Positions 33,281-44,863 of a DNA stretch of 64,000 nucleotides are shown piece after piece (the first letter of the stretch is position 1; every line of letters starts with the position of its first letter). The stretch lies in assembly GCA_021018995.1 (NCBI GenBank), contig CM037595.1:90228991-90292990 (forward strand), read 5' to 3'. Below the pieces are notes generated by a model. It made no database searches. It saw only the letters and a list, made by a program, of their open reading frames with translations, and was not told the origin of the DNA. The translations under genes were made by a program, and so were the position numbers. This stretch comes from Chloranthus sessilifolius (Eukaryota; Streptophyta; Magnoliopsida; Chloranthales; Chloranthaceae).

Positions 33281-33990
33281 TACTTTTGACCTGCGACTAG
33301 ACACCCATAGGAGTGAAATTAGAAAATTTTCATTATGGTCAATCCTTCATAACTTTTAGTGATCTTCATATCTGATGGTTGAATTCGTCCGATTTTTATA
33401 GGAATTATAATACCTAAATTTTTGACTAATTAGATTATACAATTCGGTCATATTGCTTTGTAATTTTAGAATTATTATATGCACATGCAGGCCTTATTTT
33501 CTTGTGATGATGGGGTCATGACTGTCCAATAAGTTGTGAATATATATTTTATTCGTATTGCACTATGAGTTTTTGGTTAAATGTATGGAATATATATTTT
33601 GATATATTCTACCCAATCAAATATTTATTTTGTATAGTCAATGCTTGACATTTATATTGTTGAAGAATGTGTAGAAAATTTAGGAAAATTTGATAATAAG
33701 AGTAGATATGCCTTCGTCATGATTCGGTAGTATTGCAAATCACATTGGACCCTTGTCATGGGCCCATCATGAGTTGTGAAAGTCATGATGGTATGGGACG
33801 CCATTGGCAGCAATTTCTTCTCGATGGTCTCATAGCACCTAGTTCGATGTGATTGATAACACGATCAGATCATGGCTATCCCCAAATAATCGTTAAGCAA
33901 GAAATGTAAGACACGAAATAGTCAAGGTTTTAATAAGTTCAAAGAATTTCAAGACATAATTAAATGTACATGAACGAATAAGAAAAGACA

Positions 33991-34104
33991 TAACATGAAT
34001 TTATGACCAGACAAGACAAAGACTATTATTATTTATACGCTAAGACAAGGCATGAATTTATGACAAGACAAGACAAATATTATTATTATTTACACGCTAA
34101 GAAG
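33991..34104 (+). repeat. short tandem duplication, about 57-bp unit
   Basis: CATGAATTTATGACNAGACA followed by AAGACAAA, TATTATTATTTA and ACACGCTAAGA-type sequence occurs twice in a row. Confidence 0.75.
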
Positions 34105-34489
34105 GCAAGCGACTTTATGCATGAATGATTTATGATATTTAAAGGATCTCATCATGACAAAACAAGTCATGGACCAAGCACGAGCCATCTCACTTAATAC
34201 GGGCTATGGAAAATCAAGAAAATTGTTCATGGGCGACAATAGACGGGATTTCTATCAGTATATATAAGTATTAGAGCTTTGACACCTATTTATATTCAAA
34301 GAATATTTTAAGTTAAATTTAGGTCATGAAAGAATTTCAAGACATGTGACGCCAAGACAAGATAACTGTTCATATCTATATTTCATTGAATATGCAAGAT
34401 TCAAGCCTTTAATATAATGAAATCGACTAATTTCACAAGAATGGTTATATTTCGATGTAAATTTTCTATCTTAAGATCATTATTATATT

Positions 34490-37008
34490 TATGACAGCCC
34501 GGATTTTGGCACCCTGAAACCTGTGCCATCAGCACGTTCCTTTAGACCGTACCCCATGGCTATGCACGGAATAATGGTATAACAAGCAATATTAAGACAA
34601 AATGAAACATAACTACACGATACGAAAGCAAAATATTATTCTAAGTATAAACTCAAAAGACAGTTCTACTTTCATGCCACTGCATGGACAGAGAACCGAT
34701 TCGAACCATCGGTGATAAACAGATCACCCCAGATGGTTCGCCAAAAAGAATATATCAATTAATTATATTATTTATCAAAATAAAGGCTTGACATACCAAG
34801 CCGTACCAATGTGCTTTCAAAACTACTCTCTCAAAGTACTCAGCGGAGCCTCCTAAAAGAAGTCCTCAGGAGGGGGATCCAACTCGTCCCTGGGCGCGTA
34901 ATCCGAATCACCTGGATCTACGTCTCCCGAAGCTTCAGCCGCTGCTAACACTGGACCTGCGACATATAGTCTAAAGGGTGAGCTACATCCTAGCTCAATA
35001 GGAAATAATACAATGAACATATAAGTCAAAATCTCACATATATTCCATGATATTCTAAGTATGATGTATCATGTACTTGCTGAAAAAATAGTTTAAAAGA
35101 TGACAACTTGTATTTAAATTTACTGGTAATTGTATATTTCCCTTTATTGTTAATTGTTCATGAATGACACTAAATAGACCTAAAGCAAAACTTAAATCTT
35201 AAACTTAAGTAGTCCCCGAGCAATATAGCATCGAGCCCTGATGGAATACCCTCCATCGTCGTCTAAATAGACAGCTGTAATATGCATTCCGTGGGAATAC
35301 TACTTAAGCCCCTTTCTCATACGCGGCAGGGTTAAATCTCATCTCAACATCCCTGAGATGTGCTTACTGTGTACGGATAAATTTCCGTACCGATGTACGG
35401 ATTGGCCGCCATATCGGTCACGGATATATCCTTCCGAGTCAGTCGTGGGTATTCCGCCATGTCGGTAGGGTATTCTATTCAAACCTTAAATAATAAAAAT
35501 ATCATGTGCTTTACATATAGTTGTTCACCGTATAAAAAGTGCTACTTTATATCAGTTAGGCCTTATCAGTCGTTATCCAATCTTACCTACATCCCTGGGA
35601 TGTCTAAATTACTCGCATCACACTGATGCCTTTATCACTTTCTCATCCCCTGGGGATGCCTCATTTTCATTAATTTATTTGGTCTCAGTTACTCGTATCA
35701 CACTGATGCCTTTATCACTTTCTCATCCCCTGGGGATGTCTCATTCTCATTTACTTTCTTAGTATCATACAAACCCTTTTTACAAAGATTTACACAGTTA
35801 AAATATTTCAATTTGATTTCTATATCACTACATACATGATCTTGTAATTAAAGTACATGTTTAAGGTGTTCCCTACCTCAAGTCTCTGAAGGTCTAAGCA
35901 TCAAGGTCCCACACGGCTCCTTATGCTTGAATTCACACGTACCACCTATGGTACACCATAACATATGCAACACATCAATAAAGACATAATAGAAAAGGTC
36001 CAATTAAGAAGTTAAGTCAAATTGCCAAATCAATTAATCGATCTCCAAACTCGATTAATCAAAACCCTAAATCGATTAATCGAAAATCTAAAATCGATTA
36101 ATCGAAAATCTAAAATCGATTAATCGATCCCAAATCGATTAATCGAAAATCCCAAAGATAGTTAATCGATCCCTAAATCGAGTAGTCGAAAATTTAAAAT
36201 TGATTAATTGATCCCAAATCGATGAATCGAAATCCAAAATCGATTAGTCAATTTCCCCAAGCCTTAGTTCTCCAACCACTGGAGGTATTCAGTCGATTAG
36301 TCAATTTCTAAATCGATTAATCGACTTTCAAAATTGATTAATCGATTTCAAGATCGATTAATTGAGCTCGGGCATTCTTGCCTTTTCAACTTCTAAACTA
36401 AAATCGATTAATCGATTTGGTCAGAACTCAGCCCCTTTTCGGGTTATTCTTCCAAATCTTTTCTCTCTTTTTCTTTCTTTTCTATCTATTTAATTCTATG
36501 ATTTTTTTAACTACCCTTGACTGAATTTAATCATCAAAACTATGCATTTAATTTTAATAAAACTCACCTCAAATCAATCTCCTAAAGGATTGATAGGTTG
36601 GTTTAATGGCTAGGGTTCCGGCTCTTGCTTCAACGATCCTCCACGTGTTGAATCCGACATTAAATGCTTGAAACTCTTCCTTCAATCAAACCACAATAAC
36701 TCCTAACCATTACTCACCTTGGTTCTCTCTCTGTCTCTTCTTAACTCTCTTTCACCAACCAAACAAAAAAAACTTAGGTTATTAAAACCCTTATAACTTC
36801 TCTCAAGCTTTGGTGTTAAGCACATACACCAGAGATAGGTGTATGTGGCCCTAAACTAACACCATATACTACACTTAGGTCACATTTACATCACATTAGT
36901 TTATCACTTCATGAGTCCACTGTTTGACCATCACTTGGTCAAACCTACGACCAGTCGAGCACGGATCTCGAGGTCACTATTTAACGCTCAAATTTTTGGC
37001 ATATTACA
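34490..37008 (-). repeat. 3' LTR of the gypsy-type derivative
   Basis: Plus-strand start TATGACAGCCCGG (TGTGACAACCC in its partner), end GGCATATTACA. The conserved hairpin block GAGCTACATCCTAGCTC is at 34980-34996 and the TCGATTAATCGA cluster at 36031-36418. Plus-strand ORFs in it, such as 35393-35626, repeat in the partner LTR but have no domain. Confidence 0.9.
36031..36418. repeat. palindrome cluster, TCGATTAATCGA type (3' LTR)
   Basis: Repeated self-complementary TCGATTAATCGA and variants, spaced irregularly with AAAATC/CCCAAA linkers. It lies 590-980 bp from the element-oriented 5' end of this LTR. Confidence 0.92.
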
Positions 37009-37420
37009 TTCTCCCCACTTTGGAAATTTTCGTCATCGAAAATAAACCCAAAGGTGTATCGCTGTGGTCCCCCACACACAGGGAATGCTACACATCCGTT
37101 CACATGGTGGCTTAGTACATCAACGCATGCATGCAAGAAAGACAATGTCCATAATTAAATAACACTGGTAATGACAATAAAAACATTTTTCTATTCATTT
37201 CCCAAAAGATTACAATTTGTTCATTTACATTCCCTTAATTACATTGTACCACCCCCCCCCCCATCACAATCAAAAACTTTACAAAATGACACACAAAAGA
37301 AACATCCTCGTCAAAAGCTCACGTCGTCCCCTCTCTAGGATGGGCTGGTGCTGGGGCGGGCTGCTCTGTCTGGTCTGGCTGCTGCTCTGGCTGGTCTGGA
37401 TGTTGAGGCATCGAGCCAGA
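37009..37420 (-). other. 412-bp interior with PPT, poly(C) and candidate PBS
   Basis: At the low-coordinate end, on the minus strand, TATTTTCGATGACGAAAATT then AAAGTGGGGAGAA (37009-37021) is a chromovirus-style end plus polypurine tract. At the high end, TGGCTCGATGCC (37407-37418) starts 2 nt inside the LTR and is the candidate primer-binding site; I cannot match it to a tRNA with confidence. A poly(C) run lies at 37251-37262. Confidence 0.75.
37319..37411 (-). pseudogene. 30-codon Pro/Gln-rich ORF, gag N-terminal remnant
   Basis: Starts at the first ATG after the candidate primer site (37409-37411) and reads MPQHPDQPEQQPDQTEQPAP followed by APAHPREGTT and TGA. A proline/glutamine/acid-rich beginning at this place is what a gypsy gag often has, so it is probably what remains of gag after the deletion. 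No conserved gag domain is present. Confidence 0.5.
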
Positions 37421-39986
37421 TGTGACAACCCTGATTTTGGCACCTCGAAACCTGTGCCATCGGCATGATCCTCTAGATCGTACACCATGGCTATGTACGG
37501 AATAATGGTATAACAAGCAATATTAAGACAAAATAGAACAATAACTACACGATGCGGAAGCAAAATACTATTCTAAGTATAAACTCAAAAGACAGTTCTA
37601 CTTTCATGCCACTGTATGAACAGAGAACCGATCCGAACCATCGGTGATAAACAGATCACCCTAGATGGTTCGCCAAAAAGAATATATCAATTAATTACAT
37701 TATTTATCAAAATAAAGGTTTGACATACCAAGCCGTACCAATGTGCTCTCAAAACTACTCTCTCAAAGTACTCAGCGGAGTTTCCTAGAAGAAGTCCTCA
37801 GGAGGGGGCTCTAACTCGTCCCCGGACGCATAATCCGAATCACCCGGATCTACGTCTCTCGAAGCCTCAGCCGCTGCTAACACTGGACCTGTGACGTATA
37901 GTCTAAAGGGTGAGCTACACCCTAGCTTAATAGGGAACAACACAATGAACATATAAGTTAAAATCTCACATGTATTCTATGATATTCTAAGCATGATGTA
38001 TCTATGCACTTGCTGAAAAAATAGTTTAAAAGATCCCAATTTGTATTTAAATTTACTGGTAGTTGCATGTTTTCCTTTATTGTTAATTGTTCATGAATGA
38101 CACTGAATAGGCCTAAAGTAAAACTTAAATCTTTAACTTAAGTAGTCCCCGAGTAATATAGCATCGAGCCCCTAATAGAATACCCTCCATCATCGTCTAA
38201 ATAAATAGTTATCATATGTATTCTCTGGTAATACTACTTAAGTCCCTTTCTAATAGGCGGCGGGATTAAATCTCATCTCAACATCCCTGGGATGTGCTTA
38301 CTGTGTACGAATAAACCTCGGTACCGGTGTACGGATTGGCCGCCGTACCGATCACGGATATCCTGTCGAGTCAATCGTGGGTATCCCGCCACGTCGGTGG
38401 GATATTCTATTCAAACCTTAAATAACAAAAATATCATGTGCTTTACATATAATTATTCACCATATAAAAGTGCTATTTTATATCAGTTAGACCTTATCAG
38501 TCGTTATCCAACCTTACCTACATCCCTGGAATGTCTAAATTGCTCGCATCACACTGATGCCTTTATCACTTTCTCATCCCCTGGGGATGCCTCATTTTCA
38601 TTAGTTTACTTGGTCTCAGTTACTCGCATTATACTGATGCCTTTATCACTTTCTCATCCCCTGAGGATGTCTCATTCTCATTTACTTTCTTGGTATTACA
38701 CAAACCCTTTTTACAAAGATTTACACAGTTAAAACATTTTCAATTTGATTTCTATATCACTACATATATGCTCTTGTAATTAAAATATATGTTCAAGGTG
38801 TTCCTTACCTCAAGTCTCTGAAGGTCCAAGTATCAAGGTCCCACATGGCTCCTTATGCTTGTATTAACACGTACCACCTATGGTACACCATAACATATGC
38901 AACACATCAATAAAGACGCAATAGAGAAGGCCCAAGACCCTCCATGAACCCTAAGGTCCAATTAAGAAGTCAAGCCAATCGATCTCCAAGATCGATTAAC
39001 CGAAACCATAAATCGATTAATCGATTCTCAAATCGATTAATCGAAAATCCAAAATTGATTAATCGATCCCAAATCGATTAATCGAAAATCCCAAAGATAG
39101 TTAATCGATCCCCAAATCGAGTAGTCGAAAATCCAAAATCGATTAATCGATCCCAAATTGATTAATCGAAATCCAAAATCGATTAATCGATTTCCCAATT
39201 CGATTAGTCGATTTTCCCAAGCCTTATTTCTCCAGCCACTGGAGGTACTCAGTCGATTAGTCGATTTCTAAATTAATTAATCAACTTTCAAAATCAATTA
39301 ATCAATTTCAAGATCGATTAATCGAACTTGGGCATTCTTGCTTTTTCAACTTCTAGACCAAAATCGATTAATCGATTATCAAAATTGATTAATCGATTTG
39401 GCCAGGACTCAGCCCCTTTTCGGGTTGTTCTTCCAAATCTTTTCTCTCTCTTTTTCTTTCTTTTCTATCCATTTAATTCTATGATTTTTTTAACTACCCT
39501 TGACTGAATTTAATCATCAAAACTATGCATTTAATTTAATAAAACTCACCTCAAATCAATCTCCTAAAGGATTGATAGGTTGGTTTAATGGCTAGGGTTC
39601 CGGCTCTTGCTTCAACGATCCTCTACGCGTTGAATCCGACATTAAATGCTTGAAACTCTTCCTTCAATCAAACCACAATAACTCCTAACCATTGCTCACC
39701 TTGGTTCTCTCTCTCTTCTTAACTCTCTTGCACCAACAAAACAAAAGAAACCTAGGTTATTAAAACCCTTATAACTTCTCTTAAGGTTTGGTGTTAAGCA
39801 CATACACCAGAGATAGGTGTATGTGGCCCTAAACTAACACTATACACTACACTTAGGTTACATTTACATCACATTAGTTCATCACTTCATGAGTCCACTG
39901 TTTGACCATCACTTGGTCAAACCTACGACCAGTCGGGCACGGATCCCGAGGTCACTGTTTAACGCTCAAATTTTCAGGATATTACA
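37421..39986 (-). repeat. 5' LTR of the gypsy-type derivative
   Basis: Starts TGTGACAACCC and ends GGATATTACA. It is collinear with the other LTR through its length, with scattered substitutions and small indels (for example an added CAAGACCCTCCATGAACCCT at about 38931-38950), so the insertion is not very recent. Confidence 0.9.
38977..39399. repeat. palindrome cluster, TCGATTAATCGA type (5' LTR)
   Basis: The same palindromes as in the partner LTR, mostly in matching order, but with some spacers and copies gained or lost. It lies about 590-1010 bp from the LTR's element-oriented 5' end. Confidence 0.92.
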
Positions 39987-40582
39987 ATGTTAATCGAATA
40001 ATAATTATTACATGTATGCTTATTAGTTAAATATTTCAAGGCATGAAAGGTAATTGATGTCTTCCTAGTAAGCACCGTGGATATTTTGTACTTACCCCGA
40101 CACTTTGCGTCACATATCATATTCTCGGCTTTCGGAGACTGGGGAAGCCAAGGAAGATGATCCAGTGTATCTAATTTCTTGAAGAAACGGAAGCCCAACA
40201 GAGGATTCACGCTCTTCTCCTTGTGGGTATTAGGGGATACTATTTTGATGGCATCAGTTACTGTCTCGTTTTTGTTATGGATAAATGATACTAGGGTTAC
40301 GAGACACATGGTTAATATTTTGTTGTAAATAGATAAAACAATATGTGTAGATGGTTAAATGGATAGTTAGATATTTATTTTGTGTGATATATAGTAGTAC
40401 TCATATGAAAAGACACATCTTTTGGATATTCCTATTTTTGTAATAGTTATAAAAATAAAAAAAAAAGGAAAACCTCATGTTTTATGAAGGAAACTTAGGA
40501 TTAGATGCCTTGCAAGCTCAAGTCCTGAAATTAACGGCTCGATATTCTAAAGTTTTCCGCAAAAAAATTTCGAGTCGTTACA
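39987..40582 (+). repeat. chromovirus 3' LTR, second part
   Basis: Continues the LTR begun at 31398 and ends TCGAGTCGTTACA, the expected match to the TGTAACGACTC start. GATATTTTGTACTTACCCCG and CCTGAAATTAACGGCTCG are motifs commonly seen near the 3' end of such LTRs. A 111-codon minus-strand ORF (39974-40309) spans the insertion junction and has no domain. Confidence 0.7.
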
Positions 40583-40699
40583 AATTCAATACACTAATTT
40601 TTTTATCAGTTTCAGTTTTTGCTACATAACTTACAACCGTAGCCACATATGGCCGAAAGTGCGTAATGAGTCTAACCTCTCATATACAAGAATCGTTAT

Positions 40700-40935
40700 G
40701 CCTATTATACACACAAATCATTACACGTAGTGGCCAAAAAATATGAATTGAAGCCAAGGATCAAAATTTGAGGTTGAATTTTGGTTTTGAGCATGATCGA
40801 AACCGAAATCCGAAATTTTGAACCCCATAGAAAATGGACCAAAATTTTGGATTTCGGTTTCATTTCGGCCATGCCCGAAACTGAAACATTTTGGCCAAAA
40901 TTTTGAAATTTCAGCATAAATTTTGATCAATGATT
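40700..40935. repeat. TTTCGG/CCGAAA self-complementary repeat cluster
   Basis: Repeated CCGAAATCCGAAATTTTG, TTTTGGATTTCGGTTTCATT and CCAAAATTTTG words; the same type as 18070-19150. ORFs on the minus strand here are by-products. Confidence 0.6.
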
Positions 40936-40971
40936 GAAGCTATGCGAAAGCAGATGCATCCTAGGCTCCAT

Positions 40972-41227
40972 TAGGGATGGAACTTTTCGTATCGAAAACT
41001 AAAACCGACTAAAAAAATCGCTCAACCAAAGACCCACACTGAACCAACCAAAGACCGATTCGGTCTTGATTTCAAGTGGTTGAAACCGAAAACCGGTTGG
41101 GTGGGTGATGGAACTGGCCCAAAAGCAACCCTAAATCTTAAATCCTTAAACAATAGGAACCAAATAAACAATTTTGTGATTAGATTTAAAATTGTAATTT
41201 CTTATTTTAAAATAAAAATGAACAAAC
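40972..41227. mobile_element. left end of a hAT-like ACCGA-type element
   Basis: TAGGGATGGAACTTTTCG followed by AAAACCGACTAAAA, GAACCAACCAAAGACCG and GAAACCGAAAACCGG resembles one end of the elements at 4221 and 6077. A possible matching right end (TTCGGTTTGATTAACCCAAC then TTCCACCCATGACAGTCTA) lies at 47790-47847, beyond the copia element, which would make the copia an insertion within it. The pairing is inference. Confidence 0.4.
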
Positions 41228-41415
41228 TGTTAGTGATTAACATTGTATTCCTGGAGGTGCCACCGTGTAAGTAGTTGCAACGACATTCTCTCTAGACTCT
41301 TCTTTTATCCTTCATATATTATGGTGTATAGTGAAATGAAAAAGGTGAGAGAAAAAAAAAATTACCCTTCTCCTTCCTGCTTCATCTCTTCTTTCTTTGG
41401 TTTTGTATTTCATCA
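41228..41415 (+). repeat. 5' LTR of the Ale-like copia element
   Basis: Probable limits TGTTAGTGATTAAC...TTTCATCA, 188 bp, ending right before TGGTATTAGGCTTCC (41416-41430), a worn initiator-methionine primer-binding site. The 5' boundary rests only on TG and a plausible length. Confidence 0.6.
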
Positions 41416-41489
41416 TGGTATTAGGCTTCCATTAGGACCACCGTCCTCTTGCTCCAACAAGCTTCCTTTGATCCAAACCCTATGCAGAG

Positions 41490-42400
41490 ATGGTCCTTCC
41501 AGCTAATCTACAATTTTTAGTCTCAAATATCCATACCCTAGTCATGGTTAAGTTGGATTCCACCAACTTCCAGAACCCTGGAAAGCCCAGTTTTGGCACA
41601 TTCTCAAAGCTACTGGGTTTCTCGACCATCTTGACTCTCCTTTCTCTATTCCATCACCAACCATTGCAGATTCATCAAGAAACCGAACTCCCAACCCCAG
41701 GCATGCCGAAAGGATGCAAATCGATCAACTCCTTGTCTCTGCAATCTATGCTACACTCACTTCCTCTGTTCTTCCCTATGTGGTCAATCTATCCTCTGCT
41801 CAAAAAGTTTTTTCGGCTCTGGAAACTCGTCTCAACTCTCCTTCCAAATCTCATATAATGCAGATGAAATTCCAACTACAAACCCTAAAAAAAGGGTACT
41901 CTCTCCATGAAAGATTACATGGAAAAAGTTCAACATCTCACTGATAATCTTGCTGCTGCATCATCTCCAATGGCTAATGAGGATGTGATTCTCTATACCC
42001 TTAATGGGCTCTCCAGAGCCTACAGCTCTCTCAAAACTGCAGTTAGAACTCGTCCCACTCCCCTTACCCTTGATGATTTTTTTTCTCTTCTTTCAAGTGA
42101 AGAACTCAATCTTGAGCTAGAAATGGATGATCCAGCTCCCACTGAAATCACCACTGCCCTAGCGGCCCAGTCATCTGCTAAAGGCTCTTCCTCCACCTTC
42201 AATACTCACGCATATCGTCCACCTAACGACTTAAAAAATGGCAGAGGACGAGGAAATAGAAGCCGTCATAGCTTCAATCGAGGTCGCAGTCTCCCAACCA
42301 TGGGTCTCTATATACTGGCTTCCCCAACAATATTGCCCCAACTGATGGCTGGGGTACATCTGCCTAACCAATCTGCTAGATATGTGGTCATATAAACCAC
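41490..42400 (+). pseudogene. copia gag (UBN2-type), frameshifted
   Basis: Pieces in different frames give FLVSNIHTLVMVKLDSTNFQ, then MQIDQLLVSAIYATLTSSVL and PYVVNLSSAQKVFSALETRL, FQLQTLKKGYSLHE and finally MKDYMEKVQHLTDNLAAASS with an Arg/Gly-rich tail (GRGRGNRSRHSFNRGRS). This is the Retrofit-type capsid. At least three frameshifts; no zinc knuckle is readable. Confidence 0.85.
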
Positions 42401-42469
42401 ATTGTTGCTCAATGTTGGTATTGTGCCGATCTCAAGTATTAGGTATCCGTTCCCTCATCCAACAGGGCC

Positions 42470-42935
42470 TTCGTTGCATCCAATTCCCATTGGCATCTTG
42501 ACAGTGGAGCTAGCAACCATGTTACTGCGGATCTCTCGCAACTCTCCATCCAGACTCCTTATTGCGGTGCCAAACAAGTAATGATCGGTAATAGCTTACA
42601 CATTTCCAATATTGGTTCTAGTTCAATTATTACTCCTAGAAATTTGTTACTAACCAATGTTCTTCATGTACCTCAGATTTCATCTAACCTCCTTTCTGTG
42701 CACAAGCTCACTAATGATAACAATTGCACACTTTCTTTTGATTCTAATGGTTGTTTCCTCTAGGACAAATTCACAAAGAAGATACTTCTACTAGGCTATA
42801 GCTCCAATGGCCTTTATCCATTGCCATCAGCAATCACAAGCTCCTCCTCTCCATCAACACTCACCTCTACTTTGCAACCCATTTCAGTCTAGTACAACAG
42901 ATTTGGTCACCTGTCTATTTTGGTTTTACGCTTAC
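42470..42935 (+). pseudogene. copia protease and start of GAG-pre-integrase
   Basis: HLDSGASNHVTADLSQLS (about 42494-42547) is the pepsin-like retroviral protease motif with D-S-G-A intact. It continues with VMIGNSLHISNIGSS and LTNVLHVPQISSNLLSVHKL, then a stop at 42762. The GAG-pre-integrase histidine pair begins (RFGHLSILVLRL) just before the MULE insertion at 42940. Confidence 0.85.
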
Positions 42936-43239
42936 TTCTTTCAAAACTGGGTTTTTTGCATATACCCCTAAGATATGTCGATATTGCTTCAAACCCCCTG
43001 AGATATGGGTATCTATTTTGTAGCCCTTACTTTTGTGTTTCTGTTTCATATATCCCCCTGCAGTTAACTAGCCTGTGAGTTTATGAACCGAATGACTATT
43101 TTGCCCTTAATGAAATAAATATTCTAAAAATACCACCATTCTAAAAGGCCCTTTAGTCATCTATATTTACAAGTCATGCCATTAAAGTTTTCCCTTTATT
43201 TACAAGTCATGCCATTATAGTTTACCACCATTCTAAAAG

Positions 43240-43646
43240 GAGTACCTTTAAATCCACCCACAAAATCTTTGAGTTCAGCCACGCTGAAACACATCAACTG
43301 CATTGAATCAGATGATGGAGATTGTTTATCGTCCCGATCTTTCATTAGATCGATCTTTAGATCATGGGTGTACCATTAGACGGTCGGTTTTTTATTTCAT
43401 GTAGTACACACCCATAAAAGTGACCTTAAAATCAATTTTAAGCGTGCACGTGATGTTAAGGTCACTTTTTTAAGATGTGTGCCACGTGAAATAAAACACT
43501 GACTGTCTGATGGTACGCCGATAATCTTAAGATCCATTGTGTGAAATATTGGGAGGATAAATGATTTCCATCATTCGATTCAATTCAATCAACGTGTTTC
43601 AGCGTAGGTGAACTCAAAGATTCGGTGGGAGGATTTAAAGGTACTC
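43240..43646. mobile_element. 407-bp foldback MITE in the left MULE arm
   Basis: Begins GAGTACCTTTAAATCCACCC and ends with its inverse GGATTTAAAGGTACTC. Flanked exactly by the 9-mer TTCTAAAAG at 43231-43239 and 43647-43655. The whole element is one long imperfect hairpin. Confidence 0.9.
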
Positions 43647-43730
43647 TTCTAAAAGGCCCTTTATTCACCCATCAGATTCAAGACCCATCAGATGGGTGAT
43701 TCCCCCATCAAAGCATACCAACGTTTGGGC

Positions 43731-44372
43731 TAATAGTTAGGCATGCTCACAACCTGACCCGATTATTAAATGGGTGGGGTCGGGATTGATTTTTATGTCC
43801 AATTAAAGATCGGGCCATTCAAACCCAACTTGAATGCAATCCGACCCGAACAAACACAACTACTTAAGGGATAAATGGATGGGTTGGCCCGTGGCAAGAC
43901 GTGATCCAATTCAATCCAGGTTCGGACTAAGGCATTAGGCCCAATTCATAGTCGGGCCTCAGCCCGACCTGCTCTGATAATAAAATGTTGAAGTGATCAC
44001 TCAATCTACATATCATATATGTGAAACCTACGGGCCTAAGGCCTTAAAAGTGTTGGCCCAAGCCCAACCCTCGGGCATTAAGGTCAAATATAAGCTGGGG
44101 AACTGAATTGAATTGATAAGAGCAACCTGTTGATAGCTCTAACGAATGGGCTCATTGGGCCTGAAAAAAACCTTTACAAGCCATCTAATCTAGGAGAGAG
44201 GGCCTAGCTAGGGTAGGCTCCTCATTTTTTCATCAGGCCGAGGCGGGGCTCGATTGAAAGCAATCTTGTCTAGTTGGCCCCTGACCCAACCCGATTTAAA
44301 CTATGTGGGGCATATAACTGGCCCATTAGGTTGGGTTCAAAGCACCCAACTGGACGAATCAAATGAGTATTC
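43731..44372. other. MULE centre, GGCCCGA-rich, non-coding
   Basis: Contains repeated CAACCTGACCCGATT, GTCGGGCCTCAGCCCGACC and TTGGCCCAAGCCCAACCC words, several of them inverted, resembling the GGCCCG hAT-type relics elsewhere. No ORF with a recognisable domain. Confidence 0.6.
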
Positions 44373-44456
44373 GCCCAAACGTTGGTATGCTTTAATGAGG
44401 GAATTACCCATCTGATGGGTCTTGAATCTAATGGGCGAATGAAGGGCCTTTTAGAA

Positions 44457-44863
44457 GAGTACCTTTAAATTCACCCATCAAATCTTTGAGTTCACCCACG
44501 TTGAAATACGTTGATTGAATTGAATCGAACGATGGAGATCATTTATCCTCCCAATATTTCACACGATGGATCTTGAGATTATCGGTGTACCATCAGACGG
44601 TCAGTGTTTTATTTCACGTGGCACACATCTTAGAAAAGTGACCTTAACATCATGTGCACGCTTAAAATTGATTTTAGGGTCACTTTTATGGGTGTGTACC
44701 ACATGAAATAAAAAACCGACCGTCTGAGTGTACACCCATGATCTAAAGATCGATCTCATCAAAGATCGGGACAATAGACAATCTCCATCATCTGATTCAA
44801 TGCAGTCGATGTGTTTCAGCGTGGCTGAACTCAAAGATTTTGTGGGTGGATTTAAAGGTACTC
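44457..44863. mobile_element. 407-bp foldback MITE in the right MULE arm
   Basis: Same length and ends as the left-arm copy, in inverted position, flanked exactly by CTTTTAGAA at 44448-44456 and 44864-44872, the reverse complement of the left copy's flank. The 77-codon ORF at 44601-44834 is a by-product of the palindrome. Confidence 0.9.

Larger units (their letters stand above)
31398..34489 (+). repeat. chromovirus 3' LTR, first part
   Basis: Begins TATAATGACTC, equivalent to TGTAACGACTC with C-to-T and G-to-A changes. It contains repeated CACGTGGCACATAAT-type boxes at 32030-32110, close to a likely transcription start with a CT/CA-rich leader (32105-32200). The LTR is interrupted at 34490 by another retroelement and resumes at 39987. 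Without the insertion it would be about 3.7 kb. Short plus-strand ORFs (for example 31908-32195) have no domain and are probably fortuitous. Confidence 0.75.
34490..39986 (-). mobile_element. gypsy-type LTR retroelement with 412-bp interior
   Basis: Two same-orientation LTRs (34490-37008 and 37421-39986, each about 2.5 kb) surround 412 bp. On the minus strand the interior starts with a candidate primer-binding site, then a 30-codon ORF, and ends with a polypurine tract next to the lower LTR. Flanks ATATT (34485-34489) and ATGTT (39987-39991) agree at 4 of 5 bases, and the host LTR resumes immediately, so this is a genuine insertion into the chromovirus LTR. All pol genes are absent. Whether the deletion happened before or after insertion cannot be told from one copy. 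Confidence 0.9.

Noticed and set aside
35393-38732. Plus-strand ORFs at 35393-35626 and 38292-38732 that resemble each other
   Set aside because: They lie at the same place in the two LTRs of one element, so the likeness reflects the LTR duplication. They read against the element's direction and have no domain.
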